Of a stretch of 64,000 nt of DNA, positions 1 to 11,184 are shown piece by piece. Position numbers and translations under genes: made by a program. The DNA is from Scleromitrula shiraiana (Eukaryota; Ascomycota; Leotiomycetes; Helotiales; Sclerotiniaceae): NCBI GenBank assembly GCA_028455995.1, contig JABELC010000008.1, forward strand, positions 1,914,001-1,978,000, written 5' to 3'. The notes beneath the pieces were generated by a model. It was not told where the DNA came from. It did no database searches and saw only the letters and a list, made by a program, of their open reading frames with translations. Every line of letters begins with the position of its first letter. Position 1 is the stretch's first letter.

Positions 1-382
1 CCTTCCTCTGACTAAGCTATACTAAATTCAATGTCCTAATCATCAACATAATTTAACCTAAAAGCACAAGCCGATGAACCATAACCGAAGGATCGGCTAG
101 TCCAGGGGTATCTATCTTAGCTAAAACCTCATCTATGTTTCAAATCAAACTACCTAGTATTCTCAATATTGTGATTACATACAATAAAAGTATATTAAGG
201 TTTAATTACGTAAAGTCCTTCCGTACGTATGACTTCAAATCCTACGTACAACATGTCAACAGTACGTATCTGAGAAAGAATACCCTATCAATCAAGTGTT
301 TATTCATGAAGACTTTACAACAACTGTTGGTTGAAGCAACTGAAGTATCTATTTAATATTTCCTTTCTTCCATCTTGCCCAT

Positions 383-892
383 TTGTTCACCTCATCATCA
401 TCATCATCATCATCACCATCACCACTCTCCCCCTCTCTTATCCAAATCAACACAGCCACTAAAATACCAATCAAACATCACACCCGAAATAAACAAGCTC
501 CAAAAAACCTTCTGAATGCATTTTCCACCCCCCCCGAGAGAAAAAAATCCCCGAAACAGATTCCCATCCCCACCACCGCAGCAACAAGCAGCGCGGAAAA
601 CCCACCAAACAAACAAACAACAACAAAACCCAGGCATAAACCAATCAAACCCAAAACCAAAGTCACGACAGTACAGGAACACCCCACATTACCAGAGGAT
701 TAGTATATGAAAGACTCAGAAGTAGATTTTGGATCGAAGATTTCGAAGGGGTGGCAGTCGATGTTGAGCCGGAATGAGGATTGGAGTACGTATCATAAGG
801 CCGAGGGATCGGAGCAGAGAATTATAAGGAAAGTTTTGGATCGGCGGACTTGGGAAGATGGGGGTTGGAAGATTAGGGCGAGGGCTGATTGA
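383..892 (+). other. Possible small gene with an in-frame stop (unrecognised)
   Basis: An ATG at 383 opens a 106-codon frame (Ser-rich start, then Lys/Pro/Thr-rich) that stops at TAG 701-703. The same frame then resumes at 704 and runs 62 more codons (ATG at 707) to a TGA, giving a more protein-like segment with Trp, Arg and acidic residues (for example KGWQSMLSRNEDWSTYHKAE). I do not recognise a family. The stop could be real, making the upstream part spurious and the 61-residue part a separate small ORF, or it could mark a broken gene. A 33-nt GT...AG stretch would remove the stop in frame, but it is shorter than a normal fungal intron. Low confidence that either part is translated. Confidence 0.25.
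392..419. repeat. TCA/CAC trinucleotide microsatellite
   Basis: A run of TCA units (about eight) passes into CACCATCACCAC. It lies inside the start of the doubtful reading frame at 383 and accounts for that frame's serine run, which weakens the case for that start. Confidence 0.85.
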
Positions 893-2097
893 TTTGTTTA
901 CGGGTGAAGGGGGGGCAACTTCAATTCATGCGAGAACGTAGCTCCTAATCTTATGAGTTATGACTCGTAGATCAAATATTCCTAGATAGAATAAAAAAGC
1001 ATATTTTAGGAGGTTCAACAAATTGGGCAGACCTCGCTCTAATTTTAGAAATATCATTTAATCAAGCTTTAAATTGAAGCTCGGATCGACTCAACTCTAC
1101 TCTACGTCTTTCTTTATATTGAATAACTTATCTAAAGATCTAGACTGAAGACGGATATTCAAAGTAGCCTAGGTTAATAGGATTTTTCTCCAACATCTAT
1201 CTTCTTTTATCACGACACTTAATAGAACTGCAAATTCTGGGGACGATTCATGCTGTGCTGTGCGTTGTAGAGATGCGAACTGACCGTCGATTCAAGTTGC
1301 GCCGTCAGTTCATGTCTGTCAGTTAGATTTTTCTCGTCTGCCGGCCAGTTCAAAACTTAATTAATAAGCTCAGATAATGCTACAAAATAGCAAATACTTT
1401 TAAATCCCCCCCCCCCCAAAATCCTTCAAAATATCCCCCTATTACTTAACCCCCCCTCCCGTCTTTAATCCTCCCCTCTCCCCCCTCCCTCTTATTACCT
1501 TTCTAATCATATGCTATTAAATGACAATCGGTCCAAATTACCATCTAGTCAATCTAGCCAATGACAAAACTCACATGCAGACCGACCGTCTGCTCGATCC
1601 GGCAAATCTAGGTCACACATGTTTTATGCTGTTGAGAATTTTACTAAGTGGTTAAGCTTATTTCTATCTATCTCTTTTTCTAGATCGTGATCGATGATAG
1701 ATATAAAGATGATGTAAATACTAGTCCATCAAATGCTCATTTCATTTTCCCAAATCTATAATAACTAAAACGGAAGATAATCTTACAATATATCAAAAAC
1801 AATTAGGATAAATAACCCCATTCTATTCCATTTTTTCCCTCTCCCATTTTTCCCCTCTCCCCCCCTTTCACTCCCCTCATGAAGTAAACACCAGTTTACT
1901 AGATCTTCCTTCAAAGTTTCTGTTTTCATATTTTACTCGTAATTCTATCGAAAGATCCTCCCACACATATCAAGAATCCAACATATAATTTAGTATAACA
2001 TACAATCCCGACGTCTAAGCAGCCCATCCCATCCCATCCCAACCCAACCCAACCCAATCCAAGCACTCCATCCATATCTTTTCCATCTTCTATAACC
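893..2097. other. Gene-free interval with pyrimidine-rich runs
   Basis: No convincing frame is seen on either strand. It contains long C-rich tracts near 1405-1500 and 1830-1880 and a CCCATCCCATCCCAACCC-type low-complexity stretch near 2020-2060. Its right part must hold the 3' UTR and terminator of the leftward LAS21 gene. Confidence 0.7.
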
Positions 2098-5000
2098 TTA
2101 TCTCATCCCCCAAGACAGCACACCCCCCAATCCCACATTCCCAAGTAAATGCATACCCCCGCACCACGCCATAGCGTACAGGTATTTCGGACTAAAAACC
2201 GTCCAGATAAAGAGATGGGTCCTTAGTACCGTGCAGGCCGCCATCGTCGCGAGAAGACTTGTTGTTGTGAAGATTGTTAGGTTGGCTATGTGGGTTTGGT
2301 AGGGGGAGGGGCTTTGTTTTTCTGTTGGGTAAGGTGCGTTGGGGTTTGTGTTTTGGGGCTGGTTTTGAAGTTTGATTTGAGGTTTGGTTGGGGTTTGAGT
2401 TAGTTTTTGGGTTAGTTTTTGGGTTCGGGTATTAGATAGCGATTTATGTTGCCTTCCAGAATACTCCAACAACAACAAATTCCCCCCCGAACACCACCAA
2501 ATCGGCCCCGCCCAATTCCCCACAAAAACCAACACTCCGACCGCAAAAACATTATAGCTATCAACGCCATTATACGCGGCCGATAAATCGACAGAGGAAA
2601 TCGCGTTCGAGCCGCCCATGGCGAAAAACGATGTATATTGCAGCAGGAGGATGGTGGTGGAGATGTCGAGGAGAGAGAGGGCGAGAGTGGATAGGAGATG
2701 CAGTTGGAAAGAAAAGAGGAGGAGGAGAGGGATGTTGGGGGCGCGGGTTTGGGTTAGGAGGAGGAGGGTGAGGAGGTTGTGGAGGGTTTTTTGGGGGGCT
2801 AAATGGGAGGGGCGGTGGTTAGTTTGGTGTGTGGGAAACGAAAGGGAAAGAGGGAGGGGGGTGACGTACCATGGGGACGTTTTCCAGATGAGTAGAAACT
2901 GGATAGGATGGTAAAGAGTACTGCGGACGCAATCCCGATAAAAACCAATCTTGCCCTCAACACCAACTCAACACCCGTATCACTATCCGCGATATATTTA
3001 GCCCAGCCGGCCATTAATTCGGGGGAATCTTCATTCGTAAATGCGAGTTTGAATGTGATGGCTGCGGTGGTGAGGAGAGTGGATATGAAACCCGCTACGA
3101 CTTGGGGAAAAGGGGTGAATCCTTCACGGGCTAGTGCTTGTAGGTTCCAGAGGTAGGTTAGTCCGACTAGAGCCCAGAGGGTTAGACGATGGTGGGAGAA
3201 AAATGTTCGGGCGATGTCAGGTTCGCTGGTGAATTTTTGTCCGGTTTGGTTCCATCGTCTGGTTATTCGGGCTGCGGTGAGGATGAATATGGAACTTATT
3301 GTGATTAGGACAATTTTTCGTGGTTGACGTCGAGCACTAAGGATATGTTAATGTGATTTTCGTTTCGTTCGTTTGAGATTGTATACTTTTTAATCCACAG
3401 AATGAATAACCATGCGGTTGTTGTCCAGTACCAGAAATGCTGTTCTTCCTCAACATAACTACTAGCGAACATCATGATGGCATACAACAAACATATCATC
3501 ATGAACGAAATACTAGCTTTGATAGAGTTCTTAAGAAATGGACCTGCTGATATGACGCTCATAACGAAAGCTATAGCTGCTACAGCTTGGCCAATTACAA
3601 GTCTGGTAACATTATAGTTACTAGCAGTGCCGCTCATCAATTCTTGAGCTTGCTTCAACCACTTCATCTTGTTAGCTGTGGAGATAGAATTGTGGTTGCT
3701 GAACTTACTTTGGTAATTGCTACAACCCATTCCTCATAGATTGTTTCATTAGTATTTAAGTAAGGTGAGTCTCTCCTAATACTCCTCCATTGACATGCGA
3801 GATCATCGACATCATTCGATAATAAATGGCAGTTTTCAAAAGGTCCATCATTTAAAAAAGTTGGGAATGTGGCAGTTACAACACTTAGAATCTGCCTGGC
3901 ATTTCTTAAAAGAATTTGAATCCGATCATTTTCTATGTATCGTCAGTAGGAATAAATCAATTGAGAGACAGAACAACATACTTTCCGGCCAAAACGGTAA
4001 GAAATCATCAATAAAAGCACCTAAATTATTTCTTGGCACCGGGAATCCCAAGAGCGCTCCAAGAGTAGGAGCAATATCAGACTGCTCAACAGTCTTATAA
4101 TATTGGAACTCTTCTTCAAAAGGTGCAGGTACTTGAAATGCTTGCCTCTCAGTTCTGATATCCTTGAATTTTGGTGACATGAAAACAAGAGCTGGAGACG
4201 TCTCTCCGGGAGCAGAACCACCGTGATTACCAGCATCGTTCATACCATGATCACCACATAGGATTAGGAGAGTTGAACTTAGATAGTCTTTCGTTTCCAT
4301 GGTTTCATATATTTGTCGTACAATACCGTCCATTTCCTTCTGCTTTGGGACCATGTTCGGGCTTAAATACTGTCAGTTGTGTTTTTGTATACATCAATTT
4401 AAATCCTACCTTCGTGGTCCTGCTTTATGACCAATATGATCAAGTCCAAGATAATGCAGAACCATAGTATTCCAATCATCATTTTCCAATTCCTCCGGAA
4501 CATGTCTCGTCACATTATTGTCAACTTCCGTAAAATCCTAATAAGAAAAATTCATATTCAGCTATATTCTACATATATACCAACTAAATCTCTCGACTGA
4601 CCGAAACAAAAAAGCTCGATGTTCCATCCGCCCTATCAAAGGTTTCGGGAAAGAGCTTCAACCAGGTATCATCTCCATACATGACCATCTTTCCAGCTCC
4701 CTTGGCTTTCATCTGTGCTAACCATGTATCTTGGGTTGCTAGGGAGGAGGTGGTGTCGGATTCGGCAAAATTGAGGATCACATCGAGGAAGGAGGGTATA
4801 GAGCCCGTTGTGATGGCTTTTATTCTGGGCATGGTTATGGTGGGTGAGGTCGCATGGGCTGTGAAAGGAAGGGCAGCTCCATTGGAAATGAGACTGTGAA
4901 GGAGAGTTAGTAGGTAGATTTTGAGGTCTAACATATTGCAACTAACCTTTGAGTAAATTGGAATCCAGAGACATTCGAGTATACAAAATCACTAGAGAAT

Positions 5001-5240
5001 TAGTTTCAATTTCAAGCTGATCGAAAGATATCTATACCTTCTCAGAGCATCAACTACCATGAAAATAACCTTGTCGAATGGAGCTTCTGGCGGATTGCCA
5101 TAGTCCGAAAGAGACTCATATTGTGCCAATCCCGAAAGAAAAGGTTTATATGGAAAGAATCCGCTGGCAAAGATCAATATAGCAATTGGGATTAGAAGAT
5201 TTGCTATTACAAGCAAAGAGTTTCGAATCCTCGAGGTCAT
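2098..5240 (-). CDS. LAS21: GPI ethanolamine phosphate transferase 2 (LAS21/GPI7/PIG-G type)
   Basis: ER membrane enzyme that adds ethanolamine phosphate to the second mannose of the GPI anchor precursor. The first exon (ATG at 5240) encodes a hydrophobic signal-anchor followed by the alkaline-phosphatase-superfamily start, FDKVIFMVVDALR, where the Asp is the metal-binding/nucleophile region. Later exons carry TMPRIKAITTGSIPSFLDV, YGDDTWLKLFP, HYLGLDHIGHKAGPRSP and CGDHGMNDAGNHGG, all typical of the PIG-N/O/G phosphoesterase domain. The C-terminal half (from about 3730 down) is hydrophobic with several membrane segments and the family-typical FFAMGGSNAISSVDLSAAYN near the end. Several short introns interrupt the gene, including ones around 5040, 4960, 4600, 4370 and 3930. 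Exact exon borders in the membrane half were not all resolved. A low-complexity Thr/Gln/Pro loop (around 2340-2450) is probably a species-specific insertion. Confidence 0.93.
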
Positions 5241-5830
5241 TTTGTAAGCTATACTTGGCCCATTGACCGCGTTCCAGAGCTTTCTTCAAACTGTAGTGGA
5301 ATTGGTCAATTGGATTGGGAATCCTTTCTCCATAGTTAGTTGTGCATGTTAGGGTTGAGGTTCTTAACTGATGTTAAGAGAGCATCTGGGCAAGTTTTCT
5401 ATTACAGTAATAAGTGACAGATTGGCAAACGCGTTTCGTGTTTGGTGTTGTCGATAAGAAATCCTTATCCTTATCGGTTATTGAAATTTTTGTGAGATTT
5501 TTTATCATTTTTTATCATTTTTTTATCAGTATGGATGAATGGTCATATTCATCTGAAGTTATAAGCCAAAAGTTCAGGGAATGAATATCAATTCTGAGTA
5601 TGTAGGATATCTGGGTATAATTCCAATGTATATGATTCAATCTAACACCAGAATTACCCTTCAATTAGATCTCAACTGTTTATTTGAATTTGACAATGGA
5701 CATAACATTTCCATACATCAATAACACCCCACCATAAAACTCCCAACTCCAAACCAATTGGGAAATAAACCAAATGCGCCTAGAAATTGTATCCGTGGAT
5801 TGTATTGAATGACTTCCTCCCAGTTGAAGT
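5241..5830. other. Intergenic: LAS21 promoter and 3' flank of the DUF2423-like gene
   Basis: No gene seen. It lies upstream of LAS21 and downstream of the next leftward gene. A short TTTTTTATCATTTTTTATCA duplication occurs near 5498-5526. Confidence 0.6.
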
Positions 5831-6360
5831 TCATTTCTTGCCTCTTCCTACTGTTCTTCCTCCTACTTTCTTTCCCTTCTTGTATGTGGTAAAAGTCATG
5901 GTCTTATGGCGACTACCAACTCTCCTTTTCGAGATACGGTTTGAAGATGTCTTTGAAGTCTTGTTATCCACATCCATTTCTGTAGGTTTTAATGTTAGTT
6001 TATATGCAATTGAATTTGGGTAGAAGGTATAATATCATAATAACATACCTTCGGATTGTTTATCTTGAGATGTAGGGGCAATTTTATCTGAAGCAGCTTC
6101 CGCAGATCCTGATTGTAAAATATTAGAGAATAATTCCTTCAATGATAGATAAAATTTAATTCCATACCATCTACAGCATTCTTGCTCTCCTTTGCTTCCA
6201 TATCCACATCTTCGACTTTTGATTCCTTTGGTTGTGATACTAACTCCATGAGTTTCGCATGAAGTCTTTCTGCTCGCGCATTCTCGACTGGACCAAAGAC
6301 TTTACTCTTTAAAGCTGCATGATTGGCTTTCTTAGTACTTGCTCTTGCACCTTTCGCCAT
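5831..6360 (-). CDS. Small basic DUF2423-like (nucleolar/ribosome-associated) protein
   Basis: Start ATG at 6360 gives MAKGARASTKKANHAALKSK, the characteristic N-terminus of the fungal DUF2423 family (yeast YBL028C-like), whose members are small, Lys-rich and linked to ribosome biogenesis. Three exons are readable: the first to about 6168, an intron 6109-6167, a short exon, an intron 5980-6048, and a last exon ending at TGA 5831-5833 with a Gly/Lys/Arg-rich tail (KKGKKVGGRTVGRGKK). Both introns have good GT-AG ends on the minus strand. An upstream in-frame extension to about 6483 is AT-rich and unlike the family, so the ATG at 6360 is preferred. The predicted protein is about 130 residues, with an acidic middle. 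The function beyond the family name is not visible here. Confidence 0.8.
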
Positions 6361-7045
6361 CTTGTATAGTATTGATTGTTGATATATCGAATTGGAAGAG
6401 TAGTTTTGTTGATTTGACTTATTTGACTTATTTTCGAGGTACAATGGTATAAGAATTTGGTATTTTATTGTCTGTGGTTCCAATTATTAAGAAGGCGCAA
6501 ATAATTTTTATGGATTTTATTATTACTCTTAACTGATTTGAATGTTTTATCTTAGCGTGAGGTGAGTAAAGGGTAGGATCTGCATTCTGTCATTGATTAC
6601 CGCCTTTTCCGCCGCCCGCTTGAATTAATACTAATAATAATAATAATAATCATAATACTAAGTATCTTCGTCTTCCATCTACAAACACAAACTGGTGAAC
6701 TTCGATGTGACGTCGCCCATATAATTTATTTCATAGAAGGAGACATTTGGAAGAACGAACAAAAAGCAAGAAACTTCAGGAAGGAAAAAGAAAACTCAAA
6801 TAATTTATAGTAAAGCGCAAAGATAGCTTAACTGTATCTCTCTTCTTTTCTTGAATATAAAATAAAAGGTAAGATATTGAATTAATAAAGATTTATTATT
6901 CTATCAATCAATTTCTGGTTCAGTTCTTTTCTTCCACTTAGGAAATGATTTAATAATTTGATTTTATAGAAATCCCCCAAAAAGGAAAAAAAAAAAGAAA
7001 AAGAAAAAGAAAAAAAAAGAAAAGAAAAGTACTCAAGAATAGGAA
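6361..7045. other. Divergent promoter region between the DUF2423-like gene and the SUMO ligase
   Basis: No coding frame. It contains a short (TAA)n-like run near 6630-6650 and a long A-rich tract (about 6975-7025) immediately before the SUMO-ligase ATG, a common fungal promoter/5' UTR feature. Confidence 0.6.
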
Positions 7046-9104
7046 ATGGCCTCGATGGGGGGTGGTCCCTTCCTTGATGCTGAACTAGTCGTGCGAAAGG
7101 TGAAGAAGGGCCTGCTAAACAAAGTCCTCATTGCTATATGCCAATTCGAAGGATTAAAATCAAATGGTATTAAGATCGAACTTCAAGCAAGACTCACTGA
7201 CAGTACGTTTTATTTATTTATTTATTGATTTATTTATCCATCCCTCTTTCCAAAGTTACGAGCCTATCGTATATTCACATTGTTACCTCATCCTATCGTC
7301 ATTATACTAGTACGAAAGTTGAGGACGTGAACATGCGGCGACAATTGTGAGAAGGATAATTCCTTGAAGATTTGGCAAAGATTTGGAAGCTGATAGTTGG
7401 GTATTCATGTAGGAGTTAGATTCCACGCGAATGCGCAAGACGAACCCAGATTCACCCAACTCAAGAAAATTATAGAACACCCAGATCCAATAGCATACAT
7501 CAATGAGATTTCATCTGGGGCGATCGATTCATCTTCAAACGGTCCTTCTGCCCATAATATCTCTCGACCCGCCATGCCTTCATACAATAATAGATTTGGT
7601 CTGAGTATGTAAACTCCTCACACAGTCCACACAGTCTTTGGAGGCTCGATCTAATTGTTTAATAGAAATCGACTTTAAACCAAGCCCATTCTATACATTC
7701 TATGAACAACTGGGAGATGTTAAGGTCTGCGAATGTATGTTTTTGCGATCTCGAATATAAAATACAAGAAAAGAAATACTGATTCTATAAACTAGCAATG
7801 TCGCAGCATCGTCATACCGTCTTAATTCCACTTAAACCTCAAGTTCACCCAATAATATCCAGAGTCGCGAATGATCCTACATTACGAATTATGGCTTTTT
7901 GCGCGGGGGATTTGAATGGAAGACAAGATATTGCTTTCCCCCACCAATCTGAGTTGAAAGTGAATGGTGGAGAAATAAAGGCAAATCTACGCGGATTGAA
8001 GAACAAACCTGGATCTACTAGACCCGTCGATATTACCAAAGAATTAAGACTTAAGATTCCTGGATACCCAAACTCCGTTGAGATGACTTATGCGTTGACA
8101 AACAAGGCAGGTGGCACTCAAACTACTCAGGTTAATCTTCTTACCCCACGATTTGCCTAGTACTTCTTTTAGATTTACCTGTGTTCCTTACTCCTGTTGA
8201 TTCCGTATACTTACATGTTCTCCAGAAATTCTATTTGGCTATATATGTCGTCAAGATTGTAGCTGTTCCGGAGTTGGTCAAGAAATTAGAGGTTGGGAAG
8301 AGAATTACCAAGGAATCGGTTGTTAATGATAGTAAGATATATGATCCCCCTTATAGTCTTTTATACCCATGCTAAACAATTCCTAGTGATCAATAAGTCG
8401 CGCGATGCAGATATTGTAGCAACAGCTTCAGTGTTGTCACTAAAGTGCCCATTATCCACATTACGGATCGATTTACCATGCCGATCAATCTCATGTAGGC
8501 ATAACCAGTGTTTCGATGCTACTTCATACTTGCAATTACAGGAACAAGGACCAACTTGGTCATGCCCGATATGCAATAATCCAGCACCTTTTGAAACACT
8601 AGTAGTCGATGAGTAAGTACATGCACGAGTTGTCCGATATGAAATACTAATTTATCTTTTAGATACGTTAAGAACATCTTACAAAACACACCAAGATCAG
8701 TCGATCAAGTTACTGTAGAGCCGGATGGAAACTGGAAGTTACACAACAAACCAGAACCAACGGTGACAAGGAATGGTGTTGCTAGTGATTCCGATGATGA
8801 CGATCTCATCGAAATCACAGCAAATGGCCAACCTCAAAAATCGCCCCTCATCAAAACACCCATACGAAATGGCATCCTGACACCGCACACCCGCGAACCA
8901 TTATCCTCATCAATGTTATCATCAAGACCCAATGGATCTTCCACAAGCGGCAAAAGACCAATAACTGAAATCATTGATTTAACATCAAGTGGAGATGAAG
9001 ACGACACACCAGCTGCTTCTAGACCGCCAAAAAGACAATTCACAAATACTTATACTCAGAATATTGCACCGGTCTATCGTCCTTCACCACCCACTTACAG
9101 ATGA
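7046..9104 (+). CDS. SIZ1: Siz/PIAS-type SUMO E3 ligase (SAP-PINIT-SP-RING)
   Basis: Transfers SUMO from Ubc9 to substrates, mainly nuclear. Exon 1 (ATG 7046) encodes an N-terminal SAP motif (LLNKVLIAICQFEGLKSNG...ELQARL). After introns, a PINIT domain follows (from the FYTFYEQLGDVK region through LRLKIPGYPNSVEMTYAL), then the zinc-binding SP-RING at about 8440-8590: CPLSTLRIDLPCRSISCRH with NQCFD and WSCPICN. The C-terminus holds EIIDLTSSGDED, a classic hydrophobic SUMO-interacting motif beside acidic residues. At least five introns are seen (from 7203; around 7605-7665; around 7736-7795; in 8130-8225; 8332-8385; 8612-8662). The first is unusually long, about 200 bp, with the best acceptor near 7410. 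The protein ends with TGA at 9104. About 500 residues, shorter than yeast Siz1 but normal for filamentous ascomycetes. Confidence 0.9.
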
Positions 9105-9829
9105 TCAGTCGCGGTGACGGTAGCTATTCCTGGTCTGTTATATTTATGGCGGTTAATATAGTTAGCCTGGCCCACTTGTGTTCTTATTTTCCTCCCCGAT
9201 ACTACTTGCCATTTTCGAATATCAAAGGAAATCTTTGTACGATACGCATCTTCTCCCGCTTTTCTTCTTTCCTTTTTTTTGAGACGGGGTGGAATACATG
9301 GGATAGGGATTAGTTTGGGTTTGTGGCTGAACTGGAATGGCGTTTTTAGGAGAAAAAGTGGAAAGAATGGCTGGATTGGCTGGATGGGATGGGATGGGGT
9401 GGATGAATGGGGTATGGGGTATGGGGTCTGGATTTACTTTTGATTAAATCTATTAAATATCTTTTGATATCAAATCATATTATGAAATGATTAACATATG
9501 TGGTCTTGGTGATTTAATTTTTGATTTTTCCTATACCATTGTACTTTGATGGGGAAAAACAAGACAAAAATGGTGTTTCAATAGTGATCATCGCACCTCT
9601 AAGAAGATTCTAATGGCTATTTATATTGCATTACATTCGAGCTGTCGAAACTCTGAATATTAGTTCAATTAACATATAATGACTATCTTTTTATTTCTAT
9701 ATTAATTTGAGTATCTACCTATAATTTGAAGAAACATGCAAACATGAAGAATTTTAATGTCTTTATTACAAATGTATAGTCAAAAACCATGATTTGAACG
9801 GACACTCAGAAATGGATAGGTCGATTACA
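9105..9829. other. Convergent 3' intergenic region
   Basis: Lies between the 3' ends of the SUMO ligase (+) and RMP1 (-). No coding frame of quality. It contains a GGATGGGATGGGATGGGGTGG-like low-complexity patch near 9380-9430. Confidence 0.6.
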
Positions 9830-10741
9830 TTACAGCAAACTATCAAATAAATCATCAAATGCATCTCCGCCTTTCTTTTTCTTCTTCTTCTGCTTTTTCT
9901 TCAAGGGTTTTTTGAGTTCTTTTGGTTTTTCTTCTTCCGCTTCCATATTCATATTCATATTCACATCGATATCTATAGGCATATTTTCGATCAGGAATTC
10001 TTCCCCTTTCCTCTTCTTTGATTTCGCTCGGATTTCTTCAACCTCTTGCTTCTTACTATCTCTCCCGTCCTCCTCCCTTCCTTCTCCCGTCCCGGAATCC
10101 CTAAGTATTTTCTCCCCCAGATCTTCTCCTGCCGTGTTTATGTTCATAGATGTATCCACATCCATATCTACTCTCTCTAGCTTCTGATGAAAATGAGAAT
10201 CAGAGTGAGGAGGAGTAGGAGGAGGAAGAGGATGGAGAGGAGGATGAGAACCCCTCAATTCTCGAAGAACCTTGTATAAGCGCGCGAGACAGCCCATTAA
10301 CATTAGTCCTAGGGTTGCGTATTGGTTGTTTGAGATTAGCTGGGTGAATGCTCTATTGGTATGTTTTGTTAATTTTCATTCATCTATGCATCCATCAACT
10401 TGGTATATAGAAAAAACTCACAAATAACACCCCCCCATAACCCTCTCCCCAATAAACATGACCAGCTGCTGTAATTCCTCTTCTCTTTTGAGTTCTTTCT
10501 CGAGACTCTTCCCTTTCTTTTTACTCTTTTTTATAGCCCCGTTTTCACGTGATGAAGGAACGAGCAACAGGAGTCGAGAAACCTGACGACGGAGAATCGA
10601 AAATGAAGAGTACCATTTTGAGAGGCGGTGTTGGTTTTTGTTGCGGTGGTGGAGGAGGTGGAGGGTTTGGGAGAGGGTGGTTAGGGTGACGTGGGTGGGG
10701 TTTGGGGGGGGTGTGGGATGAGGATGGGGGTGGGTGGACAT
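9830..10741 (-). CDS. RMP1: RNase MRP protein subunit RMP1
   Basis: RMP1 is the subunit specific to RNase MRP, the nucleolar ribonucleoprotein that cleaves pre-rRNA. Exon 1 (ATG 10741) has the family signature HHRNKNQHRLSKWYSSFSIL followed by RRQVSRLL. The intron begins with GTGAGT just after the TTATTT at about 10425 and ends at an AG near 10350, joining VMGGCYL to AFTQLISNNQYATLGLMLMG and CLARLYKVL, the second conserved block. The tail is Lys-rich (KKKQKKKKKKGGDAF) and ends DDLFDSLL, matching the usual nuclear/nucleolar basic tail. An acidic/Met-Asn-rich linker (MDVDTSMNIN...) separates the blocks and is typical low-complexity variation. The 5' end of exon 1 is Pro/His/Thr-rich and poorly conserved, so the start could be slightly downstream. 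Confidence 0.88.
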
Positions 10742-11184
10742 TTGGTTTGGGTTTGTGATTCTGGTGGTTGTGGTGGTTGGTTGGTTGGTTGGTTGATTTG
10801 GTTGGATAGTGTAGTGATATCGAGTGGATAACGTAATGGGAAAGGGGAGATTGTTTGTTTGTATATAAATATAAATATAAATATATGTGAATGAGAGGAG
10901 TCGACGTGATATGGTGGGTGGTATGGGGGATGAGAGAAGAAGCGATTTTGAAATTATTCAGCCTTATGGGGAAGGCTAAGCTAGTGCATGCACGGACCCG
11001 CTGGAGTCGAACAGATGTACATCATTTGTAGCCTCGACCTCTAGCGATCAATTCCATACGTGCAACTCGTAGTAATTATAAAAATGCTTGGTATACCTTT
11101 AATTGTACAATCCTAATAAACAATCAAAATTCATGATTCAATCTAGATACCCACCCAATCACCTAATCCCTCCCAACCACAAAA
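10742..11184. other. Divergent promoter region between RMP1 and COG1
   Basis: No gene. It contains a (GGTT)n run near 10770-10790 and an (ATATAA)n-like AT stretch near 10860-10885. A tRNA-like patch at about 10985-11060 was examined and rejected. Confidence 0.6.

Noticed and set aside
419..687. Cys/Gly/Phe-rich minus-strand frames of 69-87 codons
   Set aside because: They are the reverse complement of a Lys/Pro/Thr-rich low-complexity stretch and have no homology pattern.
2618..2914. Arg-rich plus-strand frame (98 codons)
   Set aside because: Shadow of the Leu-rich membrane part of LAS21 on the other strand.
10985..11060. tRNA-like sequence (minus strand) with a TTCGACT T-loop and roughly paired 7-bp ends
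   Set aside because: The T-stem pairs over only about 3 bp and no D-stem or proper anticodon stem can be drawn; it is at best a degenerate tRNA relic or chance.
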